Of a DNA stretch of 64,000 bases, positions 1-10,642 are shown one piece after another. The notes under the pieces were generated by a model. The model was not told the DNA's origin, did no database searches, and saw only the letters and a program-made list of their open reading frames with translations. The position numbers and the translations under genes are program-made. The DNA lies in assembly GCA_018902385.1 (NCBI GenBank), contig JABSSW010000032.1:186001-250000 (forward strand). The letters run 5' to 3'. Each line of letters begins with the position of its first letter. Positions within the stretch are counted from its first letter, which is position 1. The stretch is from Physcia stellaris (Eukaryota > Ascomycota > Lecanoromycetes > Caliciales > Physciaceae).

Positions 1-921
1 CCAGCCACGCTGGCAGAGATCCGCGAATCAGTCTCTTTCCTCATCGAGACCCCAGAGAGCATATCCTTCCAATCCCACGCCTCCTCCTCAGACATCGACT
101 CCGAAACCGAGAACAGCACCCCCCTTCCAGACACGCAAACCCCTCACGGAGCCAACGAAGAAAACAACGCCAGCACCAAAGACCTCATGCCTCCCCCACC
201 CGTCCCAACAACCACCAACCCCCGCCGCACCCCCGCGCCCATCATCGACCGCCTCTCCCTCAAACGCGCCTCCACAACCGACACAAGCAGCACCACCCGC
301 CTCGCCTTCGCGGCCCCGAGCTCGCACACCACCTTCCACGTCCCGTCTCTGCTCCGCAGAGCAAGCACCTCGAATCTCGCCCACGCAGATAGTAATACTA
401 ATCACGGCATCACGACCCTCGCGGCTACGGAGCAGGCTGCTGGCGGTGGGGATGGGATGGGTAAGGGGGGGTACGTGAAGAGGGGCGGGAGGAAGGGGAG
501 TAGTATCCTTGGTCAGGCGAGGGAGATGGAGAGGAGGATGGTGGTTGAGGCGGGGGAGAGGAGGAGGAGGGAGGAGAGGGAGCGGGTTGCGGGGTTGAGG
601 AGGGAGGGGTTTTGGGGAGGGGGGGATCGGGGCTTGGGAGCCTTGATGTTTTGGGGGAAGAGATATAGTAACAGGCATAGGGAAAGGAAATTGAGGATTG
701 GAGTTGGCGTATTCATGGAAGGCGCTGATGCGTTGGAAATGTTCTTCTGCCGGTGTTTGGGTTTCTGTTATGCGAGGCTAAGGATGAGCAACGGCAAATC
801 CCCCCCACCCTCTTATGGCTCGGAATCTGAAATGCTACCTATGCTACGTACAAAAGAAGACAAGAAAGGCTACTCAGTCATCTCTCTGTATAAAGGTAAG
901 AAACATACAGGACCGTTTTGA
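1..921 (+). CDS. mrc1: MRC1-like replication-checkpoint mediator, 3' part
   Basis: The frame is open from base 1, so the gene starts upstream of the window. It reads acidic Ser/Glu sequence, then a stretch matching the C-terminal MRC1-like domain of fungal Mrc1/claspin: DRLSLKRAS (about 245-275), LAFAAPSS, FHVPSLLRRAS, then a basic Lys/Arg/Glu helix rich in ERRRREER. Mrc1 travels with the replisome and relays S-phase stress signals to the Rad53/Cds1 kinase in the nucleus. The domain assignment rests on recognised sequence. The last 85 or so residues, after about base 655, do not resemble the usual short Phe-rich ending of the family. They may be read-through into 3' UTR sequence, so the true stop could differ. 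The unspliced stop is at 919-921. Confidence 0.75.
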   Translation, partial: PATLAEIRESVSFLIETPESISFQSHASSSDIDSETENSTPLPDTQTPHGANEENNASTKDLMPPPPVPTTTNPRRTPAPIIDRLSLKRASTTDTSSTTRLAFAAPSSHTTFHVPSLLRRASTSNLAHADSNTNHGITTLAATEQAAGGGDGMGKGGYVKRGGRKGSSILGQAREMERRMVVEAGERRRREERERVAGLRREGFWGGGDRGLGALMFWGKRYSNRHRERKLRIGVGVFMEGADALEMFFCRCLGFCYARLRMSNGKSPPPSYGSESEMLPMLRTKEDKKGYSVISLYKGKKHTGPF

Positions 922-1494
922 AACGTTCATATTCTCAGACGTGACGTGATACAAGCTCATGATCACTGCGTCAATCGGCTGTGATTCACACTAAAACGAA
1001 TTCAAGAAGCGAAAAGCACGATTGGAATTAAAGCGTATTGGTTGAGTATACAGTACGCCATGAATCTCATAGATTGGTGGTCGCCAGGATCGAAAGGTTC
1101 ATTTATACCCCTAACCCTACAATTCCATTCCGTGTGCGGCCCCTCGGACCGAGGGATCCGTTGGGGCTTCTCGCCATAGTTGAACTGTCAGAACTCTTGA
1201 ACCCATACGACATCAGCGCTGATTTCGGTCCAGCACCGAGAGCAACGTTCTCGAAGGATGTTTTCCTTTATGAGTGTTGATCTGCTGCGGCGGTGTGTCG
1301 ACAAACGTCTCAGCCAACTTGCTTGGTGTACGGGTTCGCACAATGATTCGTTCACACATCCGATAGGAGGCTGAGAGCCTTGCGAGATGCCTACAGCAGG
1401 TGTCGCAATGGTCTTCTCCTCAGCTCCAACTTTCCAGGACAAATAATTTCTACTTTCTAATAAGTTGCAAGCTTCCTGCCACGATCAATTCATC
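922..1494. other. Intergenic, mrc1 to NACHT gene
   Basis: No convincing gene. Only short open frames without codon bias. It presumably holds the mrc1 3' UTR and the NACHT gene promoter, but I see no clear TATA box. Confidence 0.5.
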
Positions 1495-4400
1495 ATGGAT
1501 CCGGTTTCCGCTTTCAGTCTGGCAGGAACCATTCTGCAATTCTTAGATTCTGGTGCAAGGTTTGTCATGCTGGCTCAAGCCCTGTATCAGGATGGACTAA
1601 GCGACCACGACCGTCATGTGCACGTGCTCGAGGTCACTCAGGACCTCCAGGACCTTCTTCCAGAGCTCCAGTCAACGGACGATGGCAGTGGTAAGGTAGA
1701 CAGCCTTACACACTTGGCAAACAATTGCAATAAAACAGCTACTCGGTTGGTAAAAATTCTCGAGAAAGTGAAGAATGGGCAGAATACCCGCAAGAGAGAC
1801 GCAGTGAAAAGTGCTTTCAAGCTGTTCTTCAAAGAGAATGAGGTGAAGTCTCTGCAAGATCAGCTTTCTTCTTTTCGAGACCAGTTGAATTTGCACTTGC
1901 TTCTCTCACTTCGGTAAATTGTTCAGAAACCTCTACATTATCTTTCATAAGTCTGACATTCTGATCAGAAAGCATGCGGCAACGTCCGTTGGACAGCAAA
2001 AGGCTGTGCTGGAGGAACTGAACATTGTTCGTGATCAGACACTCCAGGTGCATGGGATCTCGGCATCCATCATAGAATATTTCGTTTCCCAGAACCTGAA
2101 ACCAGAAGATCGGGCGGGGAAAATTCATGAGTTTCAAGGGAACCTTTCTCTAACTGCCTATGAGCATGCACACGATGAGGACCATGAGTCACTAGTCATC
2201 CACTTATCTCCAGAAGACCGTCAAAAAGCCCAATCATTGCTTCTTGCGTGGATCCAATATGACAATATGATTGATCGACAGAATCGTATAGCCATCGCTC
2301 ACGAATCAACGTTTAAATGGATATTCCACGGTGGTTCAACGGGAATCTCCAATTCAAGTACGAAGGACTGGTCAAGCTTCTCAAAATGGCTGGAATCCGA
2401 TGAACAAGTTTACTGGATTACTGGGAAAGCTGGATCTGGAAAGTCAACATTGATGAAGTTCCTGTGTTCTCCAACGAATTCAGTTATCCAGACAAAAGAT
2501 TGTCAAGGTCCCCAAGAAGGTAAAGTCGACGAGGAACTAGATGAAGCTGGCCAGCCAAATTCTTCTCAAGATCTTCGAAAAATCAGGTTCAGCCAGGAAC
2601 AATCTCGATGTCATCCATATCTCCGCAGATGGGCTAATACATACCGATTAGTTGTCGCGTCTTTCTATTTCTGGAATTCGGGAACGGAGCTTCAGATGAC
2701 CACTATGGGCCTGCTACGGACGATCCTATATCAGATATGTGCAGCACGTCCTGATCTTCTGCCCAGCATCATGCCAAAGCCTTGGGAGTCTGCCTGTCTT
2801 TTCGATCGTCTCGTTCAGGATTGGACCACATCAAAACTGCTCGAGATCGTCTCCCAAGCAATCAGGTTACTCAGCGAAGACTCTAAAATTTGCATCTTCA
2901 TTGATGGACTAGACGAATTTGGCAATGACCATGAAGAAATAATCTCCATGGTACATAGTCTGATTGAACAGCATGCCCACGTCAAATTGTGCCTTGCCAG
3001 CCGCCCTTGGAATCTCTTCCAGAGAACACTTGGGCACAATGCAAACCTCAGACTGGAGGATCTCACGTTCGATGACATCAAAACCTTCGTTCAATCAAAA
3101 TTCAATGCGGACCCAGGTTTTGATAATCTGAGGCAGAGATATCCATCATTTGCTGGCCAATTGATGGACAATATTGTTGTAAAGGCTTCCGGAGTGTTTT
3201 TGTGGGTTGATCTCGTTGTTGCATCTTTGCTGGCAGGGATGCAGCTTGGCGACCGGATAGAAGACTTTCAGCGAAGGTTAGATGAGCTACCGCCTGAACT
3301 GGAAAAATTATATGAGAAGATCCTACAGAGCTTAGACCCTTTCTATCTAGGGCATGCCGCGCAATATTTTGCCTGGGTCGAAGCAGCGGAAAGCCCTCTC
3401 ACAATTCTCCAGTTTTCCTTTGCAGATGAAGAATCTCCCTTATCAGCAATCACAATAGAAGCAGGTTCGATGTCCGAGAACCAAATCTCATTGCGTATTG
3501 AGGCAATGAAACGTCGGCTTAACAGTCGATGCAAAGGATTCTTGGAGGTAGACAGAAGTCTCCAAGAAGTCCAAGAGGACAGCAAGACCTATTCTTGGGA
3601 GCTTACTATTCAGTACTTGCACAGAACAGTAAGAGATTTCATCAAAACTCCCAAAGCACAGGACTTTCTGCAAACATCGACGAAACCTAATTTCGATCCA
3701 TCCATACAGCTATGTGTAGCATATTTATTGAGCATGAAATGCTGGCAAAATACCAGAGCAAGAATCGCTGAGTTCCCTTTTGATCGAGTGACAAAGACCC
3801 CGGCCTCGAGTGTTCACGCCATTCAATTTCTGAGACAAGCCTCTCGAGTACTCAAAATGAACGAGGGAGCGATGATAACCATGATGGAGCATTTCAAGAG
3901 GCTCATAACCCAACCAAGGTTTAGAGATCCTCTTATGAAGGACTTCAAAGCTTGCAGGGACTATTATTCTGGCCAACATCCTGGCGCAATGTTAGCCACA
4001 GGCAGAGGCTCTCAGCTATCCAGAACTCGCTCCAATTTCCTAGACCACAGCACCTGGGGCATGGAGAGTTTCGCAGTTCTACCTGATGACGAATCCTTTC
4101 TGTCTCTTGCTGTCATGTATAACATAGTTCCCTATGTGAGGGCGAATGCACAGTGGGGTGGACTTACGCAGCGTTCAACTTCTCAGACTCTTGGCGAAAA
4201 ATTCCCATTGCTGTATGATGTACTGTCCCGCGACGTACCGGAGCCTCGGATGGTCGAATGTTTGCTAGACAAAGGCGCAGATCCCAACTTCAGAATATCG
4301 AAAGTCGACTCTCAGACCCCTTGGATTCTGGCTCTGACCAAAGTGACCATATTGTACACCCTGCAGCATACGATGGACAATCCTGACGAGTATTCTGCAG

Positions 4401-4594
4401 CAGAAGATAAATGGATGGAGACATTGAGGCTAATGTATACGCGCGGAGGCATGTATGCGAAGGTGCCGGATTCGTTCTTCTCACCCATCAGTCGGAAGAT
4501 ACTACACGATGTAGCAAATGAGGTGCCGATGACTGAGAAAAGCCGTCCCAGGTCCAGGAGTTGGCTGGGCAGCTTGTGGATGGGGTGGTACTAG
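1495..4594 (+). CDS. NACHT-domain STAND NTPase
   Basis: Two exons, 1495-1913 and 1969-4594, give about 1014 residues. The 55-nt intron has GTAAAT, a CTGAC branch site and CAG, and restores frame exactly. The start is the ATG that opens with MDPVSAFSLAGTILQF, the usual beginning of the helical N-terminal domain of fungal NACHT proteins; an upstream in-frame ATG lies 10 codons earlier. Around residue 291 is a Walker A loop (GKAGSGKST). Around 446 is a Walker B segment (CIFIDGLDEFG), followed by LCLASRPW. These are NACHT hallmarks of signal-transducing ATPases linked to non-self recognition and regulated cell death in fungi. The C-terminus is not a WD40, TPR or long ankyrin array. Only one ankyrin-like stretch is visible (VECLLDKGADPNF, near base 4270). 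The ligand and effector function cannot be read from the sequence. Confidence 0.9.
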
Positions 4595-6460
4595 ATCAAG
4601 GGGAGTCGAGATTGACCTAGACCATACATTCCACCTCTACTCTGTTCTACATGAAGCGAGGAAAGTCATGGTTGGAATTTTAAACGTGGAAAAGCCTTTA
4701 TTCCAGATTCGACTACTGAATGTTCGAGACCCTTCTGGGCTTGAGTATCACCTACTCCAAATTTCATACCCCAATTTCCTACTTCCCATGCGTTTTCCGG
4801 TCCAACAGATGAAAAAAATAGCTTTCGATCACATTCCGGTCTTTCACCCGATGATCTAGCTTCGCTTCCAACCACTGCCTGGTCTTTCACACCAACAACG
4901 AATCTCATCCGTTCTCAATAAGATTATACGACGTCAAATGATCACAGCTTACCAAATTTTTCCGAACGAGAGCCTTCCGCCTACAAGCGGTAACCTCTGC
5001 GACACCGGCAAAGCTCGTGTATTTATCACCAGAACGGCGCAAGGCTCGCCGTAGTGCACTGGACTCTTAGTGTGTACTATCGGTTTACACCGATAGTGAA
5101 TGGGTCGGTGCAGAGCATGGTGAGGGTTTCGAAGACCCTTGAAGACAAACCAATTCACTTAATAGCTCAACCCTACAGAATCTGGAATAGGGGATATTAG
5201 CAGTGGATGAGAAGAAAAGCAGGAACAGGGGGAAAAAAGGGGGAATTCAAGAGAGAGTTATAGATGCTTTGTAGGGAAAATGGTAAGATATCGCCGTGTT
5301 TTCGTCGGGGTTTTGGGTATCGCCCGCCTTCCATAATCAAAAACATACCTAGACTCTAGAATCTGGGGGGTTTCACCCTGGTCATGATAGATTCATTCGA
5401 AAGGTTGGATTTGATGAGATATTGCTCACTTTTGGTCGAGACACTTGGACGATTCTGAATTAAGTTCGCCTCATGTTGACTTAACGTAGGTCGGCATATC
5501 AATTCTCCCGGGAAATTCAGCTTGAGTAGATACTGTTCTTTTCTATAGTAGATTATTCCTCGCCGTTTGTCAACGTTGGAGTTGATTCGATAGAAAGCTT
5601 CGCACTGAATATTCTAGATTGAAGATGGCTCTTGTATAAGTTGCGCCAACTTATCGACCCTTTTCTACGCTTCTTTATCTTCGGTTTCCAATGGCTGATA
5701 TTTGAAGTGTGTCTCAATGAGGGAGGAAGAGTGACAGGATTCTTGATATCCAGGCATGTGCTCGGATTTCGGTGCTTTGGGTCCTGCCAGCTCACGAAAG
5801 CGCAGACGTAGCAGGTTCACGGAAGATGGTCCGTAACCGAGCACGAGCGCTCACTTGTCGATAGAAGCGTTTATTCATTTATGGAAGAGGATCCGAGACT
5901 GTGATACAAATAAGCTAATTCTTATGACTGTACTCAAAGCCAAGATCAAGCACGTGACGGACCTGCTCCGTCCCACATCCCTGCTGACTAAGGAGCAGTC
6001 TAAAGAAGAATGATACAGTTGGGCTGTGCTGATTCACGACTAGCGCGACTAATAGATCCTGTGACTGTTGAATCGGAGCAAAGATCCAGAAGGCTTAGCA
6101 TAAGGATTTCGCCAACCGGAAGATTGTGAAGTCCAATTTGGGTTCGTGCCAACAGCCTATTAACTTGCAAGCGCGCTGGATGCTTAGATGATAATCAAGA
6201 TTAACAGGATTCTTTCAATTAGACCAGATTCATTGGTGGCTGTACCCTAGAGACCTGAAGGATCAACACCCAATTCCTGAAATCCTTCCTGGCAGAGGTT
6301 GGCCCACACTTCCATAACCTCGTGGTCATTCACCATCCTTCCTGACTGTTCTTGTGACCTCTACTCGTTGCAGTCCTCATACCTGGATAGTATCGTGCAG
6401 GGAAATCAACGTAGGTATCGTTTCCTCTACCAAGAATTGACCAATCTCGTCAAAACGACA
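4595..6460. other. Intergenic 1.9 kb
   Basis: No supported gene. Short frames on both strands lack family motifs or codon bias. It contains one perfect hairpin (5076-5097), listed separately. Confidence 0.5.
5076..5097. repeat. Perfect 9-bp inverted repeat, 4-nt loop
   Basis: ACTATCGGT is followed by TTAC and then ACCGATAGT. The arms are perfectly complementary. It lies in gene-free sequence about 480 bases past the NACHT stop codon. It could be an RNA hairpin or a palindromic protein site; nothing nearby decides between these. Confidence 0.6.
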
Positions 6461-7409
6461 ATGAACCCAAATAGTAACAAGGTGCTCACGCATACGCAAT
6501 TCAAGATTCCCCTTAATATCGATATTAGCGATGTTGAAGCTGGATACGAGAAGGAGCTGCCCGTTTTCATGTCCTTGAACCCCCTTCTGGCGGCCCCAGG
6601 GCGCATACAGAGCTTCTGGAGTCGAATCGCCGAAAGGCCGGAGGAGGTAATGCTGATCACGGGTACGTAACAGCCACATGCTCTTACTGAGAAATCTCTC
6701 TTTCTGAGACTTCTCTCCAATAGCCTGGCGGACGCAGCAAGCGCTTACCGACTTCGAATCCTCGCCGACCTATTCTGAATATTTCAGAGGGCTATCGGCG
6801 GGAGGTATGAGTCCCCACACAGTCTCCGTCGACGTCGGTAGACAAATGATTCAAGCCGTGCTTGGCGTTGGGAGTCCCACTTCCATGATGATGGTCTATT
6901 TTCCTGCGCCTGTTGCACAGGAGCAGCGATCTAAGTTCCTCGAAATATCAGGACTCGTTGGCTCGGTCGCATGTAGGTATTCTCGAGACCGTTTCTTTCT
7001 TCCGTTAGATTTCAATCAAGGTTTACAACATGCCACTAGACCAGTCTGCTGGAGAAAAAGTCTTGCAACTCAAGACACTCCAGAAGGGAAAGCTGACTTT
7101 ACTTTACAAATAGATGATCGGTCGCTGATGCATCTTCGAAAGAGCAGCTCGAGCCCTGTCCGAGGGTGGGTGCTTGGAGAGCAGGAGCGTGGAGCAAGCA
7201 GATACGGGGTAGGAGTGATGTGGCATTTTTGGCAAAGCGCAGAGATGGAAGAAACATTCAAAAGGGAGGAATTGGTTCGTGCGACGACCTCAGGGGAGAA
7301 AGTGATTGAGCGATTTGAGCGCGAGCTCAAGGAGGTGGGAGCGGAGATGTGGGACGAGATTCATTGCAGATTTGTGGCTCTGCCGAGACAGGCCTGCCCG
7401 GCGATTTAG
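6461..7409 (+). CDS. ABM-like (dimeric alpha/beta-barrel) protein
   Basis: Two exons, 6461-6662 and 6724-7409, give about 295 residues. The 61-nt intron (GTACGT to AATAG) joins the reading frames so that VMLITAWRTQQALTDFESS is continuous. An 'ITxWxxxxAxxxFxxSxxYxxY' pattern is typical of fungal antibiotic-biosynthesis-monooxygenase (ABM)-like and stress-responsive barrel proteins. The second half (VYFPAPVAQEQRSKFLEISGLVG, then Trp- and Glu-rich sequence) could be a diverged second barrel. The chosen ATG begins just before the first barrel strand; another in-frame ATG lies at 6299. No catalytic residue can be named. There is no signal peptide, so it is probably cytosolic. A further intron near 6974-7009 is possible. 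Confidence 0.55.
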
Positions 7410-7669
7410 TGCCGTGTTGCATGGAAATCTTACTATGATTACTTCGCCGGTAAGTATTTCAAAATGCGGAGGCCACTTCGAACAAAAATGTTGGAGTCGT
7501 TAGTAGCTCATATTTATCGAAGCATGTGACACACGCGTGACGTAATGCTGATATCTATAATTAGCCTTACTTGAACTAGCCGCCCTCAGCCTCCTCTCGC
7601 GTCTCTGCTCCGTCCAACGACACCAACCTATGGGTCCATAGCCTCTCAGATACCTTATCTCCATCAGAG

Positions 7670-9292
7670 CTAGGGTGGTACAGTCGCAGGGTTTGCTTTT
7701 CCATTCGCAAAATTGTATTTCGTACCCTTCTGATCACTATTCGCGTCGATTGTGTTTCCTTGTGCGTCGTATTTCCTGTTCTGCCAGAACCAATAACTCA
7801 ACGCAAAGTACACATAGTTGTCCGGATTGTGTCTGGCGAATCCGGGGTCGTTCCTCGCAGATGTGATAGCTGGGAACAATCCATCTATAATGTGGTCAGC
7901 ATCATACCATTGGAGACGACTCTGAAGACTCTGCTTCTTCACCGAAATACATACAACGCTCGGGAATAGTGGCCGCATTGCCTCTAACCACGTGTATCAC
8001 TTCGTGCAAAAAGGTCAAGCTTCGGGGTTCAAGCTCGTCCAAATTTTGTTTGTTGTTAGGCTTTGTGTCTCCGATAACTGTTGTCCTTCCCGGTCTACTA
8101 CCAGGTTTGATTTCGAATGACGAAGGGCACATTATCAATGCTTCTGTTCGCAACTCAGAAGTCAGCATCGCAACTCCTGGGTAAGTACTGAGGTACAAGA
8201 TATGTTTCTCGAGTAGATTGCTTTACTAACATGTTTGAAGCTCGAAATGAGCTTCACAAAGGAAATGAGACGTACTTGGTATAATATTGGCGCTGTCATC
8301 CGTGACGGCCAATCTGTCTGGATTGTCACAGAAATATTGTCCACCCTGATCGTTGCTAATGAGATATTCGTTGTATTGATCGGTCCAGAACACCACCGGT
8401 GCTCTTCCATCGATTTGCTCGGAAAGCTCTGTGGCAAACCTTCGAAGTAATGTTTTCGGGCCCTGGCCGTCAGGTGGGAGAGGTTTGCCATCTTGACCTT
8501 GCTCTATATCGCCCGGATTCTTACGAACCCATAATCTACTTGAGCAATAAAGTCTTGGCTTTCCCCCTCCACCTGGAAGCTGTTCATTGCCGCTGAGGAA
8601 ATCTCTCACTTGCTCCAATGTTCCTATTTCCAAACATTAGCCAATTATCTTTGATAGGTAGTAGCTCAAAGCACTAGCAGGAAAGCTAGCTTTCAAAGGT
8701 GTTGTTCTCTTGGCTGGCTGGCAATAACTGGCGTTCTTTATGAGATTATTTTCCACTTGGAGCAATCTCGGAATGGGAACACCCCATTCGGATTGCGAGA
8801 GGATATGGTAGGATGAATGCCAGTCCGCAGACTGAGTCTTGGGGGCAACGCGAAAATTCTCGAAATAAGTACCTTGAATCTCATCAATCGAAGACACCGC
8901 GGTAGTCTTTTTTGCCTTGAAGCTATGGAGAGATAGGAGTCAGCATTGCTCAGAAATTTTCCAGTTAGGCAATACGTTTATGCCATTCGAAGAACATAAT
9001 TCTGGGCGTTAGCTGACTGTGCAACAGGGTGAGGGATGGCTCAGAAAGATACATACTAGCTCAACAGATTCTCTTGCATTATTCTATCCCCGCCAGCTCT
9101 GAATGCAACCATACCCCGAATGGCTGTGTTGACCAAGTCAAGGGTTTCGGTCACGAAGTTATTGAGAAGCCCGCGCTGGTCAATGTTACAATCGCCTCGA
9201 ACATCAAACGAATCATCAATAGTCTGCGCCGTGGTGAGACTGAAGGCCAGCACCCATCCGGCACTATGAAGAACTCTTTTGAAAAACCGCAT
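7670..9292 (-). CDS. Secreted HExxH metallopeptidase, M35-like
   Basis: Five exons on the minus strand: 9292-9057, 8922-8675, 8623-8227, 8187-7955 and 7884-7670. All phases agree and give about 442 residues. The start opens with MRFFKRVLHSAGWVLAFSLTTAQ, a plausible signal peptide; an in-frame ATG 15 codons upstream is less likely. The zinc motif HEVIH falls near residues 355-359. Downstream, PDNYVYFALSYW resembles the 'NxDxYxxFA' block that follows HExxH in deuterolysin/lysine-specific M35-type enzymes. It is therefore probably an extracellular zinc endopeptidase. The classic third-ligand GTxxxD motif is not obvious. Introns are 134, 51, 39 and 70 nt. The 39-nt one (8226-8188) is unusually short and is the weakest junction, and the 5' splice site of the 51-nt one (GTGCTT) is non-canonical. 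Confidence 0.72.
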
Positions 9293-10261
9293 TGTGACTC
9301 GAAAAATCACTCGAGATGCGGTGGTGTGCACACGCAAGTGAGTCGCGCGATGCTTGTATTGAATCAGAAGGAGATCTCTCAGCTTTTTAAGAATAGCTAG
9401 AAAATGGCCATTTCCAGGAGCAGAGAACCGAGGCTCTATCTACCCATTCTACAGCTTCCTAAAGGAAGGAGGATCTATTGCACGAGAGCCACTATTGACG
9501 CCTATGCAGAAGACGGACTGCAACTCATTTTGCAAAGGTTATCTGATTGTTAGTTGTATCACCTGGGCTTAATCCAGTACAGAGTATCAAAATCCTGCAC
9601 ACAAACTAAATGAAATCCTACTGGAGGAATTCCAGAGCGAGGTATCCGCCCCGCGTATCTTGTTCTAAAGAAAAGTTGGAAGGTTCAATACTAACCAGAG
9701 CCTAAACTGATTCAGGATCGTGACGGAAGATAGCCATCACGGAGTCCAACTTGCAGGTCCAACATAGGTGACCCACACTAAATGGATTGTCCGTGATCAA
9801 GCGACGGATGGAGAGATTCCACGTCCTGGGTACTTTCGTCAAGACTCCCCTGACAAATATGTCTTAGTACAGCCACGGGTGATCGTGTCTCTGGCCGATC
9901 CTTCATCCCTTGCTGCGCCACTTCTTCATCAATAGTTCTCCAACTCTCATTCTAATACCTCGCAAACACTACCACAGGAAGTCTAGCTCGAGTCGACTAT
10001 TACCTTAGCAGCACTTCCATAGATTGATCCTTCAGCCCCCACAAGGACCTTACCAATTTTTGTCTTGATCTGTCGATATGACCGTGGTGACCTTGGGGGA
10101 ATCCTCACGTACAGCACCAACTGTGGAGTCTAAGCATAAGGGAGACTCGCTCCTCAAGGAGTCACACAACAATCACTATCACCTCGCTAGCATAGTGTCT
10201 GATCCGTATACTCATTCTGAGGTTCCTCCAGGAATCTCCACACTATGGCCCACTCTCCAAC
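9293..10261. other. Intergenic between divergent genes
   Basis: Part of the shared upstream region of the minus-strand metallopeptidase and the plus-strand SGNH hydrolase. No supported gene. A short frame at 10078-10287 has no recognisable content. Confidence 0.45.
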
Positions 10262-10642
10262 TAATCTTGTTGCTGCCTTGCAACTAAGTCAGTCTGGACC
10301 ATCTTTCATCACCTGCCACACAGAGTATCGAGTCTTCACGAAAGCTCGTCCGCGGACCTCGGCCGGGTATCTAGAGCAGTCACGGTCGTCTTCCCAGTCT
10401 CATGGTTTGTTCCTGCAGGCGTTGCATCCTTTGGCATTGTCCGAAGGGAAACAGCGTTACTAACAGAGCGTGAAATGATTGGAACCGTTGCACATACCCA
10501 TGCTATGGTCGGTGTTCTCAGGCTAGAGGAAGACACTCTAGAGGCTTTGAAGACATATAAGATCAAAGTATGCATCCCCGCAAACCAGATAAATAGAAAC
10601 TACTCTTTTTCCTAGATTGGCATTTGTCATGGCAAAACTTGA
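10262..10642 (+). other. Possible small coding region overlapping next gene start
   Basis: One frame stays open over 10262-10567. It encodes a hydrophobic segment (AVTVVFPVSWFVPAGVASF) followed by a charged helix ending LEALKTYKIK. A plausible 48-nt intron (10568-10615, GTATGC to CCTAG) would join it to nine codons ending at 10642. That stop overlaps the ATG of the SGNH hydrolase in another frame. No in-frame ATG was found upstream, so a start exon is missing. It may be a small membrane protein gene, an alternative 5' exon, or chance. I recognise no family. Confidence 0.2.

Noticed and set aside
88-678. 196-codon minus-strand frame at the window start
   Set aside because: Antisense shadow of the MRC1-like coding region; Pro-rich without motifs.
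6745-6765. TTCGAATCC, a tRNA T-loop-like string
   Set aside because: It is inside the second exon of the ABM-like gene, and no cloverleaf can be formed around it.
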